Shown here in pieces: positions 7,262 to 16,236 of a stretch of DNA of 25,564 nt. Both the position numbers and the translations under genes were made by a program. Source of the stretch: Thermohalobaculum sp039817245. Lineage in GTDB: Bacteria; Pseudomonadota; Alphaproteobacteria; Rhodobacterales; Rhodobacteraceae. Location: assembly GCA_039817245.1 (NCBI GenBank), contig JBCBWF010000027.1:1-25564 (forward strand). Reading direction: 5' to 3'. Numbering within the stretch: position 1 is the stretch's first letter; each line of letters starts with the position of its first letter. The notes under the pieces were generated by a model that saw only the letters and a program-made list of their open reading frames with translations, did no database searches and had not been told where the DNA came from.

Positions 7262-8664
7262 CGCCGCTTGCCAGCCCTTCGCGGCTTCCCTCCGCCCACG
7301 TTGCCGCCCTGTGCGCCCCCGCCCTGCCGGGCATCCTCACGATCGTGCCGCTTGTTCTGGTGCTGCTCGCCGCCCTTCTTTCCGGCGCGCAGGCCCGGGC
7401 GCAGCAGGCCGCGAGCGGGCCGCTCGAGATCGACGTCTCCGGCGCCAATTTTGCGCCCCTTCCCATCGCGGTCGAACCCTTCGCGGCGGGCGAGCCCAGC
7501 ATCGAGCGGCTCGCGGCGGATCTCACCGAGGTGGTGCAGAACGATCTCGCGGGCTCCGGTCTCTTCCGCCTCGTGCCCCGCGCTGCCTTTGTCGCGCAGG
7601 CGACCGATTTCAACGCCGTGCCCAACTACCAGGACTGGCAGGTGATCGATGCGCAGGCGCTGGTCCGCGGCCAGGTGGAGCAGCTCGGCGACGGGCGGCT
7701 GCGGGTCCAGTTCCGGGTGTTCGACACGGTGCTCGGCGCCCAGGTCGCGGGCCTGCAGCTCCTCGCCGCACCCGAGGACTGGCGGCGCGTCGCACACAAG
7801 GTGGCCGACGGCGCCTACACCGCGCTCACCGGCGAGGGGCCCTATTTCGACAGCCGCGTGGTCTTCATCGACGAGTCCGGCCCGAAGGACAACCGCCAGA
7901 AGCGCCTCGCCATCATGGATCAGGACGGCGCCAATCTGCGCTACCTGCCGGGCACCCAGGGCCTCGTGCTCACGCCCCGCTTCTCGCCCAACGACCAGAC
8001 GATCCTGTTCATCGCCTATGACAGCGGCGCGCCGCAGGTTTATCTGCAGAACCTCGACACCGGCCAGCGCGAGCGTCTCGGTCTCTTCGATGGCATGACC
8101 TTCGCGCCGCGCTTCTCGCCCGATGGCGACAAGGTGGTGCTCAGCCTCGCGCGCGACGGCAACACCGATCTCTATGCGATGACGCTCGCCAATCGCGGCC
8201 TGACGCGGCTGACCTCCGGGCCCGGGATCGACACCGCCCCGTCCTTCTCGCCGGACGGCGCGCAGATCGTGTTCGAGAGCGACCGCGGCGGCAGCCAGCA
8301 GCTCTATGTCGTGCCCGCGGGCGGCGGCGACGCGCGGCGCATCAGCTTCGGCACCGGGCGCTACGGCACGCCGGTCTGGTCGCCCCGCGGCGACCGCATC
8401 GCGTTCACGAAAATCGTGCAGGGGCGTTTTCATATCGGCGTGATGCGAACCGATGGCACCGAGGAGCGTTTGCTCACCACCAGTTTCCTCGACGAGGGCC
8501 CGACATGGTCGCCCAATGGCCGGGTGATCATGTTCTTCCGCGAAACCCCCGGGGCGACCGGACGGCCCAAGCTGATGTCCGTGGACATCACCGGGCGCAA
8601 CTTGAAGGCGGTGGCGACGCCCAACGGCGCCTCCGACCCGACCTGGTCACCGCTGCGCCCCTGA
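7258..8664 (+). CDS. tolB: Tol-Pal system translocation protein TolB
   Basis: TolB is a periplasmic protein that shuttles between TolA and Pal. The 468-residue precursor begins with an unusually long n-region, then a hydrophobic stretch (about 24-43) and a plausible cleavage site after QARA (about residue 48). The N-terminal alpha/beta domain runs to about residue 185. It is followed by a six-bladed beta-propeller marked by repeated blade motifs: RFSPND, RFSPDGDK, SFSPDGAQIVFESDRGG, WSPRGDRIAF, WSPNGR and TWSPL. The ATG at 7258 overlaps the tolA stop by four bases. A downstream GTG near the hydrophobic core would give a more typical signal peptide length, so the start is somewhat uncertain. 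Confidence 0.96.
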   Translation: MTPLASPSRLPSAHVAALCAPALPGILTIVPLVLVLLAALLSGAQARAQQAASGPLEIDVSGANFAPLPIAVEPFAAGEPSIERLAADLTEVVQNDLAGSGLFRLVPRAAFVAQATDFNAVPNYQDWQVIDAQALVRGQVEQLGDGRLRVQFRVFDTVLGAQVAGLQLLAAPEDWRRVAHKVADGAYTALTGEGPYFDSRVVFIDESGPKDNRQKRLAIMDQDGANLRYLPGTQGLVLTPRFSPNDQTILFIAYDSGAPQVYLQNLDTGQRERLGLFDGMTFAPRFSPDGDKVVLSLARDGNTDLYAMTLANRGLTRLTSGPGIDTAPSFSPDGAQIVFESDRGGSQQLYVVPAGGGDARRISFGTGRYGTPVWSPRGDRIAFTKIVQGRFHIGVMRTDGTEERLLTTSFLDEGPTWSPNGRVIMFFRETPGATGRPKLMSVDITGRNLKAVATPNGASDPTWSPLRP

Positions 8665-8819
8665 GGCCGGCGGGGGCCGGGCCGCATGGCGGTGCGGTCC
8701 GGCGATAGCGGCCTGAGCAACAGGCCCGGAGAAATCTGCCCCGAGGGACGGGCGGAACAGGACGACCCGCGCAGCCGCCGCAGAAGACGGCCCGCGGCGG
8801 AGCAGGCAAGGAGAAGACG

Positions 8820-9338
8820 ATGAAAGCGACAAGAGTGATCGGCGCGCTCGCGCTCGTGGCCCTGGTGGCCGCGTGCTCGAGCAGCGAGGAGGAGCTGGAC
8901 CCCACCGCCGGCGCGGGCGCGGGCGCGGGCGCCGGTGCGGGCACGGGCGCGAGCGGCCTGCCGCCGGCCAACTCGGCGGAGTACTTCCAGGTGGTGGTCG
9001 GCGACACGGTGCTCTTCGAGACCGACAGCGCCTCGATCACGCCGGCGGGGCAGGGCACGCTGATCAAGCAGGCCGAATGGCTTTCGCAGAACCCCGGCGC
9101 CACCGCGCGCATCGAGGGCCATGCGGATGAACGCGGCACCCGCGAGTACAACCTCGGCCTCGGCGCGCGCCGGGCGAGCTCCGTGCGCGCCTATCTCGTG
9201 AGCCAGGGCGTTGCCCCCGGCCGGATCACCACCGTCAGCTTCGGCAAGGAGCGCCCGCTCGCCACCTGCTCGAACGAAAGCTGCTGGTCCCAGAACCGTC
9301 GCGGGCTTACGGTCGTGGAGGGCGTGCCGGTCTCCTGA
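8820..9338 (+). CDS. pal: Peptidoglycan-associated lipoprotein Pal
   Basis: Pal is an outer-membrane lipoprotein whose OmpA-like domain binds peptidoglycan and TolB. The 172-residue precursor has a lipoprotein signal with lipobox VAAC, lipidated at Cys19. A short acidic Ser/Glu stretch and a Gly-Ala linker (residues 30-44) lead to the OmpA-C domain (about 58-168). That domain contains the family motif ARIEGHADERGTREYNLGLG and the downstream LGARRASSVRAYLVSQG helix. The ATG at 8820 has AAGGAGA upstream. The linker is encoded by a GC hexanucleotide tandem repeat. It follows tolB after a 155-bp gap in which I see no convincing promoter or terminator. Confidence 0.97.
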   Translation: MKATRVIGALALVALVAACSSSEEELDPTAGAGAGAGAGAGTGASGLPPANSAEYFQVVVGDTVLFETDSASITPAGQGTLIKQAEWLSQNPGATARIEGHADERGTREYNLGLGARRASSVRAYLVSQGVAPGRITTVSFGKERPLATCSNESCWSQNRRGLTVVEGVPVS

Positions 9339-9376
9339 CCGGGCGCCTTCTGCGAAGCGATGGCGGGAGAGCGGGC

Positions 9377-10234
9377 ATGATCGGTCTGTCGGCGCGGCGA
9401 TTGGCGCGCTCCGGGGCTGCGGCACTGATCGCAGCGGCGCTCGTCGCGCCGTTTCTCGCCGAGGCCCTCCGCCCGGCTCAGGCGCAGAGCTGGTCGAACC
9501 AGCGCGACGAGGCGGCGATCCTCCAGCGCCTCGACGTGCTGGAGGCGGAGATCCGCTCGCTCCGCGCCGAACTCGGCCGCGGCCGCTCCGGCGGGGAGGC
9601 CGCCCCGGCCGGCTCGGGCGGCGTGTTCCTCCGCCTCGGTGCGATCGAGGACGAGCTCCGTCGCCTCACCGGCACCGTGGAGCGGCTGCGCTTTCGCACC
9701 GACGAGATCGCGCGCGACGCCGCGCGCCGCTTCGGCGACATCGAGTACCGGCTGACCGAGCTCGAGGGCGGCGACACGAGCATCCTGCCCCCCGAGCCGC
9801 TCCCCCTCGGCGGCGGGGCCGCGACCGGCGCGCCCGCGGCCCAGGTCTCCGTGAGCGAGCGCGGCGATCTGGAGAGCGCCATCCGCCTCGTCCAGCAGGG
9901 CCGGCTCGAGGACGCGGAGGACGGGCTCACCCGCTTCCTGCGCCAATACCCCAACAGCCCCCTCGGCCCGGAGGCGCATTATTGGCTCGGCGAGGCGCGC
10001 TTCACCCGCGGCGCCTTCCGCGAGGCCGCGCGGGACTATCTGCAGGGCTTCAATGCCGCTCCGGGCGGCGAGCAGGCGGCGGACAATCTGCTGAAGCTCG
10101 GCGTCACCCTCGGCCGGCTCGGCCAGACGCAGGAGGCCTGCCTCACGCTCCGCGAGGTCGCCTCCCGCTTCCCCGGACGCGAGCGCGCGGTGGCCGAGGC
10201 CAATGGCGAAGCCCAGCGCCTCTCCTGCGGCTGA
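9377..10234 (+). CDS. cpoB: Cell division coordinator CpoB (YbgF), TPR protein
   Basis: CpoB/YbgF is a periplasmic Tol-associated protein that in E. coli links Tol function to septal peptidoglycan synthesis. The 285-residue precursor has a signal peptide with a likely cleavage after AQA (about residue 36). An N-terminal coiled coil (about 42-125) is rich in heptads such as ILQRLDVLEAEIRSLRAEL. A Pro/Gly/Ala linker leads to three tetratricopeptide-like repeats (about 165-280), beginning with DLESAIRLVQQGRLEDAE and including YWLGEARFTRGAFREAARDYL. It lies directly after pal. Its last codons overlap the upstream end of the tilS frame. Confidence 0.94.
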   Translation: MIGLSARRLARSGAAALIAAALVAPFLAEALRPAQAQSWSNQRDEAAILQRLDVLEAEIRSLRAELGRGRSGGEAAPAGSGGVFLRLGAIEDELRRLTGTVERLRFRTDEIARDAARRFGDIEYRLTELEGGDTSILPPEPLPLGGGAATGAPAAQVSVSERGDLESAIRLVQQGRLEDAEDGLTRFLRQYPNSPLGPEAHYWLGEARFTRGAFREAARDYLQGFNAAPGGEQAADNLLKLGVTLGRLGQTQEACLTLREVASRFPGRERAVAEANGEAQRLSCG

Positions 10235-11582
10235 GCCGAACGGGGCCCGAGATGGCGGCCGGCACGCGGCGATGGACGAGGCCAAGCACCGGGCCACGGA
10301 CGCTGCCGCCGGTCTCGAGGCGCGCCTCGCCGCCGCGCTAGACCGTCTCGCCCCGCCGGGTGCCCTCGGCCTCGCGGTCTCGGGCGGCGGGGACTCCGTG
10401 GCGCTCCTGCACCTCGCCCATGGCTGGGCGCAGGCACGGGGCCGCACGCTCGCCGTCGCCACCGTCGATCACGGGCTGAGACCCGAAGCCGCGGCCGAAG
10501 CGGCAGCGGTGGACCGGAGTGCCGCCGCCCTCGGCCTTCCCCACGAGACCCTCGCAGCGCAGCTCCCCGCCGCCGGCAACCGCTCAGCGGCCGCGCGCGA
10601 GGCGCGCCTCGCCCTCCTCGCGGACTGGGCCGGCCGCCGCGGCCTCGCCGCCATCGCCCTCGCACACACGCTCGACGACCAGGCGGAGACCGTGCTGATG
10701 CGCCTCGCCCGCGGTTCCGGCGTGGACGGCCTTGCGGCGATGGAGGAGGCGCGCGGCATGCTCGGCCGGCTCTGGCTCCGCCCCCTCCTCGGCGAGCGGC
10801 GCGAGACCCTGCGCGCCTGGCTCCGCGCCCGCGGGATCGGCTGGGTGGAGGATCCCAGCAACGCCGATCCGGCCTACGAGCGTGTCCGCGTCCGCGCCGC
10901 CCTGCCGGTGCTGGCGGATCTCGGCATCGGGGCGGAGGCGCTGGCAGACACCGCCGCCCGCCTTGGCCGCCAGCGCGCGGTGCTGGAGGGTGCTGCGGCC
11001 AGCCTCGCCCGCCGCTGCCTCACGCTCGGCCCGGCCGGCGAGATCCGCCTCGACCCTGCCCCGCTGGCCGAGGCGGCGGAGGAGACGGCCCTCCGCCTCC
11101 TCGCCCGCGCCATCGCGCTCCTCACCGACGCGCCTTACCCGCCGCGCCGCGCCGGCCTCGAGCGCCTGTTCGCCGCCCTCACGGGCCCGGAGGGCGAGGG
11201 GATGGCCCTCGGCGGCTGCCTCCTCGTCCCGCTCGCTGGCGGCGGCCATGCCCTCTGCCGCGAGCCGGCCCGCCTGCCGCCGCCCCTTCCCGCCCGCGCC
11301 GGTGCGGTCTGGGACGCGCGGATCGCCGCCACCGCGTCGCCGGGCGCGCCAGCCACGATCGGCGCGCTCGGCGCGGAAGACCTCGCGGCCCTCAAGGCCG
11401 ATCCGCCCCCCGATCTGCCCCCGGCCTGGTGGCGCGCGCCCCGCGCCGCCCGCCTCGCCGCGCCCGCCCTGCGCGACGCCGAGGACCGCCTCATCCGCGT
11501 CCTCGCGCCCGAGCTGCCGGGCACCGAGCCTTTCCGCGACCTTGTCGCCGACCGGTTCGCCGTTCTCCTCCGGATTGCCTAG
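10203..11582 (+). CDS. tilS: tRNA(Ile)-lysidine synthetase TilS
   Basis: TilS converts cytidine-34 of tRNA-Ile(CAU) to lysidine using ATP and lysine, so that AUA codons are read correctly. The PP-loop motif SGGGDSVALL is clear (SGGGDS starts about 60 residues in), followed by VDHGLRPEA and ALAHTLDDQAETVLMRLARGSG, both standard for the family. The C-terminal half is less conserved and Ala/Arg-rich. The 459-residue frame uses ATG 10203, which overlaps cpoB by 32 nt and has a close GAGG. An ATG at 10272 gives 436 residues and a more usual N-terminus but no Shine-Dalgarno site. The start is therefore uncertain while the identity is firm. Confidence 0.93.
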   Translation: MAKPSASPAAEPNGARDGGRHAAMDEAKHRATDAAAGLEARLAAALDRLAPPGALGLAVSGGGDSVALLHLAHGWAQARGRTLAVATVDHGLRPEAAAEAAAVDRSAAALGLPHETLAAQLPAAGNRSAAAREARLALLADWAGRRGLAAIALAHTLDDQAETVLMRLARGSGVDGLAAMEEARGMLGRLWLRPLLGERRETLRAWLRARGIGWVEDPSNADPAYERVRVRAALPVLADLGIGAEALADTAARLGRQRAVLEGAAASLARRCLTLGPAGEIRLDPAPLAEAAEETALRLLARAIALLTDAPYPPRRAGLERLFAALTGPEGEGMALGGCLLVPLAGGGHALCREPARLPPPLPARAGAVWDARIAATASPGAPATIGALGAEDLAALKADPPPDLPPAWWRAPRAARLAAPALRDAEDRLIRVLAPELPGTEPFRDLVADRFAVLLRIA

Positions 11583-11617
11583 ATGCGGGATCATTGCGTA
11601 GCATTGTCGCCCCCGCA

Positions 11618-11645
11618 CTTAACCCATGCGGGAAAGGGCCTATGT
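11618..11645 (+). promoter_or_regulatory. Possible heat-shock-type promoter upstream of ftsH
   Basis: CTTAAC (11618-11623), then 16 nt, then CTATGT (11640-11645) loosely resembles alphaproteobacterial RpoH promoters (CTTGAA, then CYTAT-like). It lies about 60 bp before the ftsH start, and ftsH is RpoH-controlled in many bacteria. The match is weak. Confidence 0.25.
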
Positions 11646-11707
11646 AAAGCTGTCGAGATGGGCGCGCGTGCCTGCGCCCGCACATGCGCGAAATCGGGAG
11701 TCACCCT

Positions 11708-13630
11708 TTGGGCAATGCAAAGAATCTGGCGTTCTGGGCCATTCTCATCCTGCTGCTCGTCACGCTCTTCAGCGTGTTCCAGGACGGATCGGGCCCCTCG
11801 AACGGCAACCAGCTCTCCTATTCCGACTTCATTGCCCGGGCCGAGCGGGGCGAGATCAGCCGGGTCGTGATCGACGGCGAGACTGTCACGGGCCAGACCA
11901 GCGCGGGCCAGCGCTTCACCACGGTTCAGCCGCGCGACGCGGATCTCGTCCCGATCCTGCGCGAGTCGAACGTGGATATCAGCGTCGAGCCGCAGGAGCG
12001 CGGCGGGCTGCTCTCCACCCTCGGTTTCTGGCTGCCGATGCTCATCATCTTCGGCATTTGGATCTTCTTCCTCAACCGGATGCAGGGCGGCGGGCGTGGT
12101 GCGATGGGCTTCGGCAAGTCGCGCGCCAAGCTCCTGACCGAGCGCACCGGCAAGGTCACCTTCGACGACGTGGCCGGCATCGACGAGGCGAAGGAAGAGC
12201 TCGAGGAGATCGTCGAGTTCCTGCGCGACCCGCAGAAATACTCCCGCCTCGGCGGCAAGATCCCGAAGGGCGCGCTGCTCGTCGGCCCGCCGGGCACCGG
12301 TAAGACGCTGCTCGCCCGCGCCATCGCCGGCGAGGCGGGCGTGCCCTTCTTCACCATCTCGGGCTCCGATTTCGTCGAGATGTTCGTGGGCGTCGGCGCC
12401 AGCCGCGTGCGCGACATGTTCGAGCAGGCCAAGAAGAACGCGCCCTGCATCGTGTTCATCGACGAGATCGACGCGGTCGGGCGTTCCCGCGGCGTCGGCT
12501 ATGGCGGCGGCAACGACGAGCGCGAGCAGACGCTGAACCAGCTCCTCGTGGAGATGGACGGGTTCGAGGCCAATGAAGGCGTGATCCTCCTCGCGGCCAC
12601 CAACCGGCCCGATGTGCTCGACCCCGCGCTGCTCCGCCCCGGCCGGTTCGACCGCCAGGTGACCGTGCCCAACCCGGATGTGGGCGGGCGCGAAAAGATC
12701 CTGCACGTTCATGCGCGCAAGGTCCCGCTGGCGCCGAATGTCGATCTCAAGGTGATCGCCCGCGGCACCCCCGGCTTTTCGGGCGCCGATCTCGCGAACC
12801 TCGTGAATGAGGCCGCGCTCATGGCCGCGCGCGCGGACAAGCGCCTCGTGACGATGGAGGATTTCGAGAAGGCCAAGGACAAGGTCATGATGGGGGCCGA
12901 GCGCCGCTCGCTCATCATGACGGAGGACGAGAAGAAGCTGACCGCCTATCACGAGGCGGGTCACGCCATCGTCGGCCTCAACGTCCCCCAGCACGACCCG
13001 ATCCACAAGGCGACCATCATCCCGCGCGGCCGTGCCCTCGGCCTCGTGCTCTCGCTGCCGGAGCGGGACTATCTGTCGGTCACCAAGACCAAATACACCT
13101 CCAAGATCGCGATGGCGATGGGCGGCAAGGTGGCCGAGGAGCTCATCTTCGGCGAGGAGAACGTGACCTCCGGCGCCTCGTCGGACATCCAGCAGGTGAG
13201 CCGCATCGCCCGCGCGATGGTCACGCAGTTCGGCATGTCCGAGAAGCTCGGCAATGTGGACTATGCCGACCAGCGCGAGAGCTTCCTCGGCGCCTATGGC
13301 GGCGGCCAGCAGGTCTCGACCGACACCCAGCGCGGCATCGAGGAGGAGGTCAAACGCCTCATCGACGAGGGCTACGAGACCGCCAAGCGCATCCTCACCG
13401 AGAAGCATGACGAGTTCGTTCGCCTCGCCGAGGGCCTGCTGGAATACGAGACCCTCACCGGCGACGAGATCACCAAGGTGATGCGCGGCGAGAAGCTCGA
13501 CCGGTCGGACGATGACGGGATGCCGCCGCCCTCGATCGACCGCGGCCGCTCCTCCATTCCCAAGGCGGGCAAGGGCAAGCCGCGCGGCGAAGGCGGGATG
13601 GACGGCGGCATGGAGCCCCAGCCGAACTGA
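11708..13630 (+). CDS. ftsH: ATP-dependent zinc metalloprotease FtsH
   Basis: FtsH is the membrane-anchored AAA+ protease that degrades misfolded membrane proteins and regulators. I place the start at TTG 11708 (640 residues) because CGGGAG lies 7 nt upstream and it gives the MGNAKNLAFW opening usual in this group. An ATG at 11684 would add eight residues but has no ribosome site. Transmembrane segments are at about 7-24 and 105-123, with the periplasmic domain between. Other landmarks are Walker A GPPGTGKT (193-200), Walker B IVFIDEID (about 248-255), the second-region-of-homology stretch ATNRPDVLDPALLRPGRFDR, the zinc site HEAGH (415-419) and a third ligand at about D493. The C-terminus is a Gly/Pro/Lys tail. 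Confidence 0.96.
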   Translation: MGNAKNLAFWAILILLLVTLFSVFQDGSGPSNGNQLSYSDFIARAERGEISRVVIDGETVTGQTSAGQRFTTVQPRDADLVPILRESNVDISVEPQERGGLLSTLGFWLPMLIIFGIWIFFLNRMQGGGRGAMGFGKSRAKLLTERTGKVTFDDVAGIDEAKEELEEIVEFLRDPQKYSRLGGKIPKGALLVGPPGTGKTLLARAIAGEAGVPFFTISGSDFVEMFVGVGASRVRDMFEQAKKNAPCIVFIDEIDAVGRSRGVGYGGGNDEREQTLNQLLVEMDGFEANEGVILLAATNRPDVLDPALLRPGRFDRQVTVPNPDVGGREKILHVHARKVPLAPNVDLKVIARGTPGFSGADLANLVNEAALMAARADKRLVTMEDFEKAKDKVMMGAERRSLIMTEDEKKLTAYHEAGHAIVGLNVPQHDPIHKATIIPRGRALGLVLSLPERDYLSVTKTKYTSKIAMAMGGKVAEELIFGEENVTSGASSDIQQVSRIARAMVTQFGMSEKLGNVDYADQRESFLGAYGGGQQVSTDTQRGIEEEVKRLIDEGYETAKRILTEKHDEFVRLAEGLLEYETLTGDEITKVMRGEKLDRSDDDGMPPPSIDRGRSSIPKAGKGKPRGEGGMDGGMEPQPN

Positions 13631-13653
13631 CCTTCCGGGAAGGACCGAAACAG

Positions 13654-13680
13654 CGCCGCGCTCCCCCGAGCGCGGCGTTT
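13654..13680 (+). terminator. Intrinsic-type terminator after ftsH
   Basis: A perfect 9-bp stem, CGCCGCGCT (13654-13662) with AGCGCGGCG (13669-13677), has a 6-nt loop and is followed by TTTGCGTT. It lies 24 bp past the ftsH stop and just before the convergent lipoprotein gene ends at 13706. Confidence 0.75.
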
Positions 13681-13705
13681 GCGTTCGGGGCCGCGGCCGG
13701 CGGGT

Positions 13706-13924
13706 TCAGTTGATCGCGTCGCTCAACGCCTGCCCGGCCCGCGTGCGCTCGAGCGGGTCGAACTTGCCGTCGTTCTCCTCAAGCTCTGTCGCCGCGATGC
13801 CGCCCGCGGCCCCGGCCGCCGCGACAACCGCCAGCGCACAGCCCTGCAGGAGCCCGAGCCCGAGGAGAAGAGCACAGGCCGCGGCCAGCCTGTGGCGCCC
13901 GGGCGCTGCGGATCGTTCTGCCAT
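13706..13924 (-). CDS. Small predicted lipoprotein, function unknown
   Basis: A 72-residue precursor with a clear lipoprotein signal: a basic N-terminus (RHR at 10-12), a hydrophobic core and lipobox LLQGC, with lipidation at Cys29. The mature part starts with an Ala/Gly-rich hydrophobic stretch (ALAVVAAAGAAGGIAA) that could be a second membrane-interacting segment. A short polar tail containing FDPLERTRAG follows. The ATG at 13924 is chosen because GGGGAGG lies 6 nt upstream; an earlier TTG (13939) lacks this. It follows the TauE-type permease gene on the same strand after about 31 bp and may be in its transcript. I do not recognise a family. Confidence 0.72.
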   Translation of the reverse strand: MAERSAAPGRHRLAAACALLLGLGLLQGCALAVVAAAGAAGGIAATELEENDGKFDPLERTRAGQALSDAIN

Positions 13925-13955
13925 ATCTCGCCTCCCCAACTTGAAGTCCCTGCGC

Positions 13956-14717
13956 TCAGCCGGCCAGCGCGCGCTGGATCATCGCAGCGCCGAGAAGGCA
14001 GAGCAGCACCAGCACCGCCTTGCGGAACCCCTCGACCGAGAAGCTCCGTCCGATCCGGTTTCCCAGCCAGAACCCCGCAAATGCCGGCGCGAGGCCAACG
14101 CCCGCGAGCAGCCATCGTTCCGCCGTCAGAACCCCGGCGACGGAGAGCGACAGGGCGAGCGCCAGCCCCACCGCGCCCATCAGCATCCCCAGCGTGGCCA
14201 TGAAGAGCGGCCGCGCGAGCCGGCTCGCCGCAAAATGCATCGCGAAGACCGAGCCCGGCGTGGAGGTGAAGGCGCCCACGAGCCCGCCGGCGAGCCCGAC
14301 CGCGAAGCCCTGCATCCGCCGCTCGCCCGCAGCGCCGCCGCCGGTTGCGCGCGGCAGCCCCGCAAGCTGCAGCCCGCAGAACCCGACGATGAACGCCCCG
14401 AGCAGCCCCATCAGCAGCGCTTGCGGCAGCGCCGTCGCCACCCCGACCCCGACCGGCGTCGCGATCGCCAGGCCCAGCAGGATCGGGGCGGCCAGCCGAA
14501 AGGCCTGCCGATGCTCACCCGCCTGCACCACCTGCAACAGGTTCGTGCCCACGAGCACGACGGCATTGGTGGCCAGCGCCGCCTCCACCGGCAACAGGAA
14601 CGGCAGCAGCGAGATGGTGACGATCGGCATCCCGAAGCCCATCGCCCCCTTCACCAGCCCGCCGGCCAGATAGACGGCAGCGACGGCGCCCAGGAGCCCC
14701 GCCTCGGCCTCGCCCAT
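13956..14717 (-). CDS. TauE/SafE-family membrane permease (putative sulfite/organosulfur exporter)
   Basis: A 253-residue, very hydrophobic protein with about seven or eight transmembrane segments and the TauE/SafE layout: two similar halves, the first with GGLVKGAMGFGMPIV and the second with AVGLAGGLVGAFTSTPG, the repeated loop signature of this family. Members are proposed to export sulfite, sulfoacetate or related anions, but substrates are rarely proven, so the substrate here is unknown. The ATG at 14717 lies only two bases after the lpdA stop, so the two genes are almost certainly cotranscribed. No separate strong ribosome site is seen, which suggests translational coupling. Confidence 0.85.
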   Translation of the reverse strand: MGEAEAGLLGAVAAVYLAGGLVKGAMGFGMPIVTISLLPFLLPVEAALATNAVVLVGTNLLQVVQAGEHRQAFRLAAPILLGLAIATPVGVGVATALPQALLMGLLGAFIVGFCGLQLAGLPRATGGGAAGERRMQGFAVGLAGGLVGAFTSTPGSVFAMHFAASRLARPLFMATLGMLMGAVGLALALSLSVAGVLTAERWLLAGVGLAPAFAGFWLGNRIGRSFSVEGFRKAVLVLLCLLGAAMIQRALAG

Positions 14718-14719
14718 CC

Positions 14720-16114
14720 TCAGAAATGGACGGCGCGGCCGTAGGCGTCGAGCACGCTCTCATGCATCATTTCCGAGAGCGTGGGGTGCGGGAAGACGGT
14801 CTCCATCAGCTCCGCCTCGGTGGTCTCCAGCGTCTGGCCGACCGCGTAGCCCTGGATGAGCTCGGTGACCTCGGCGCCCACCATATGCGCACCCAGCAGC
14901 TCGCCCGTCTCCGCATCGAACACGGTCTTGACCATCCCCTCCGGCTCGCCGAGCGCGATGGCCTTGCCGTTGCCGATGAAGGGGAAGCGGCCCACCTTCA
15001 CGCTCCGCCCCGCCGCCTTCGCCTGCTCCTCCGTGAGGCCGATGGAGGCGATCTGCGGGTTGCAATAGGTGCAGCCGGGAATGCGCTCCGGCGGCACCGG
15101 ATGCGCGTCGTTCCGCCCCGCGATGAGCTCGGCCACCATCACGCCCTCGTGGCTAGCCTTGTGCGCGAGCCAGGGAGCGCCCGCGATATCGCCGATCGCC
15201 CAAATCCCCTCGACACCGGTGCGGCAATGCGCGTCCGTCACCACATGCGTCCTGTCGACCCGCACACCGAGCGCCTCCAGCCCGAGCCCCTCGGTATTGC
15301 CGACGATGCCCACCGCCGAGATCACCGTGTCGAACCGGTGGCTCTCGGTCTTGCGGGCGGTCTCGATATGCGCCGTCACCCCCTCCGCGTCGCGCTCCAG
15401 CCCGGTCACCTTGCTGGCCGGGCGGATCGTCATGCCCTGCTTCACGAACTGCTTCTTGGCGAAGGCGGAGATCTCGGGGTCCTCCACCGGCAGGATGCGG
15501 TCCATGACCTCGACCACCGTCGTCTCCGCGCCGAGCGTGTTGTAGAAGCTCGCAAACTCGATGCCGATGGCGCCGGAGCCGATCACCAGAAGCCGCTTCG
15601 GCATGTATTTCGGCGTCATCGCGTGGCGATAGGTCCAGACGCGCTCGCCATCCGCCTCCAGCCCCGGCAATTCCCGCGCCCGCGCGCCCGTGGCAACGAT
15701 GATGTGCCGCGCGGCCAGCGTCTCCTCGCCCTTCGCGGTCGTCACGCGCACATCGCCGGGTGCTGCAATCCGCGCCTCGCCCATCACCGCCGTCACGCCG
15801 TTCTTCTTCAGCAGATGCCCCACGCCGGCGTTGAGCTGGCCCGCCACCTGGCGCGAGCGTTTCACCACTGCCGGCAGGTCGTAGCCGATCCCCTCGGCCG
15901 AGAGACCGAACTCGCGCGCACGGTGCATCAGGTGGAAGATCTCCGCCGAGCGCAGCATGGTCTTGGTCGGAATGCAGCCCCAGTTCAGGCAGATACCGCC
16001 CAGATGCTCGCGCTCCACGCAGGCCACGCTCAGCCCCAGCTGCGCCCCCCGGATCGCCGCGACGTAGCCGCCTGGCCCCGCCCCGATCACCACGATGTCG
16101 TAGCTCTTCGCCAT
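14720..16114 (-). CDS. lpdA: Dihydrolipoyl dehydrogenase (E3 component)
   Basis: A flavoprotein that reoxidises dihydrolipoamide in 2-oxoacid dehydrogenase complexes, passing electrons to NAD+. The 464 residues show the FAD-binding GAGPGG (11-16), the redox-active disulfide GGICLNWGCIPTK (Cys42 and Cys47), the NAD-binding GSGAIGIEFASFY (about 182-195), the second FAD motif AIGDIAG, and the C-terminal active-site pair H443 and E448 in HPTLSE. Length is standard. An AGGGAG lies about 11 nt before the ATG. No E1 or E2 gene is in the window, so the complex it serves (pyruvate, 2-oxoglutarate or other) is not shown. The permease gene follows directly. Confidence 0.96.
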   Translation of the reverse strand: MAKSYDIVVIGAGPGGYVAAIRGAQLGLSVACVEREHLGGICLNWGCIPTKTMLRSAEIFHLMHRAREFGLSAEGIGYDLPAVVKRSRQVAGQLNAGVGHLLKKNGVTAVMGEARIAAPGDVRVTTAKGEETLAARHIIVATGARARELPGLEADGERVWTYRHAMTPKYMPKRLLVIGSGAIGIEFASFYNTLGAETTVVEVMDRILPVEDPEISAFAKKQFVKQGMTIRPASKVTGLERDAEGVTAHIETARKTESHRFDTVISAVGIVGNTEGLGLEALGVRVDRTHVVTDAHCRTGVEGIWAIGDIAGAPWLAHKASHEGVMVAELIAGRNDAHPVPPERIPGCTYCNPQIASIGLTEEQAKAAGRSVKVGRFPFIGNGKAIALGEPEGMVKTVFDAETGELLGAHMVGAEVTELIQGYAVGQTLETTEAELMETVFPHPTLSEMMHESVLDAYGRAVHF

Positions 16115-16236
16115 GGCCGCTCGCGCTCCCTGCCGCTGCCGCGGCTCTGCCGCGTTGCGCGACTATGGCCGAGACCGGGCGGGGTGCCAACGCCCTCGCG
16201 CCGCGCGCTCACCGCTTCGCGAGATGCTTGCCGGTT

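Noticed and set aside
8665..8819. tolB-pal gap examined for a small RNA or promoter
   Set aside because: The sequence is GC-rich with short accidental inverted repeats only; no T-run, consensus promoter or conserved RNA motif was visible.
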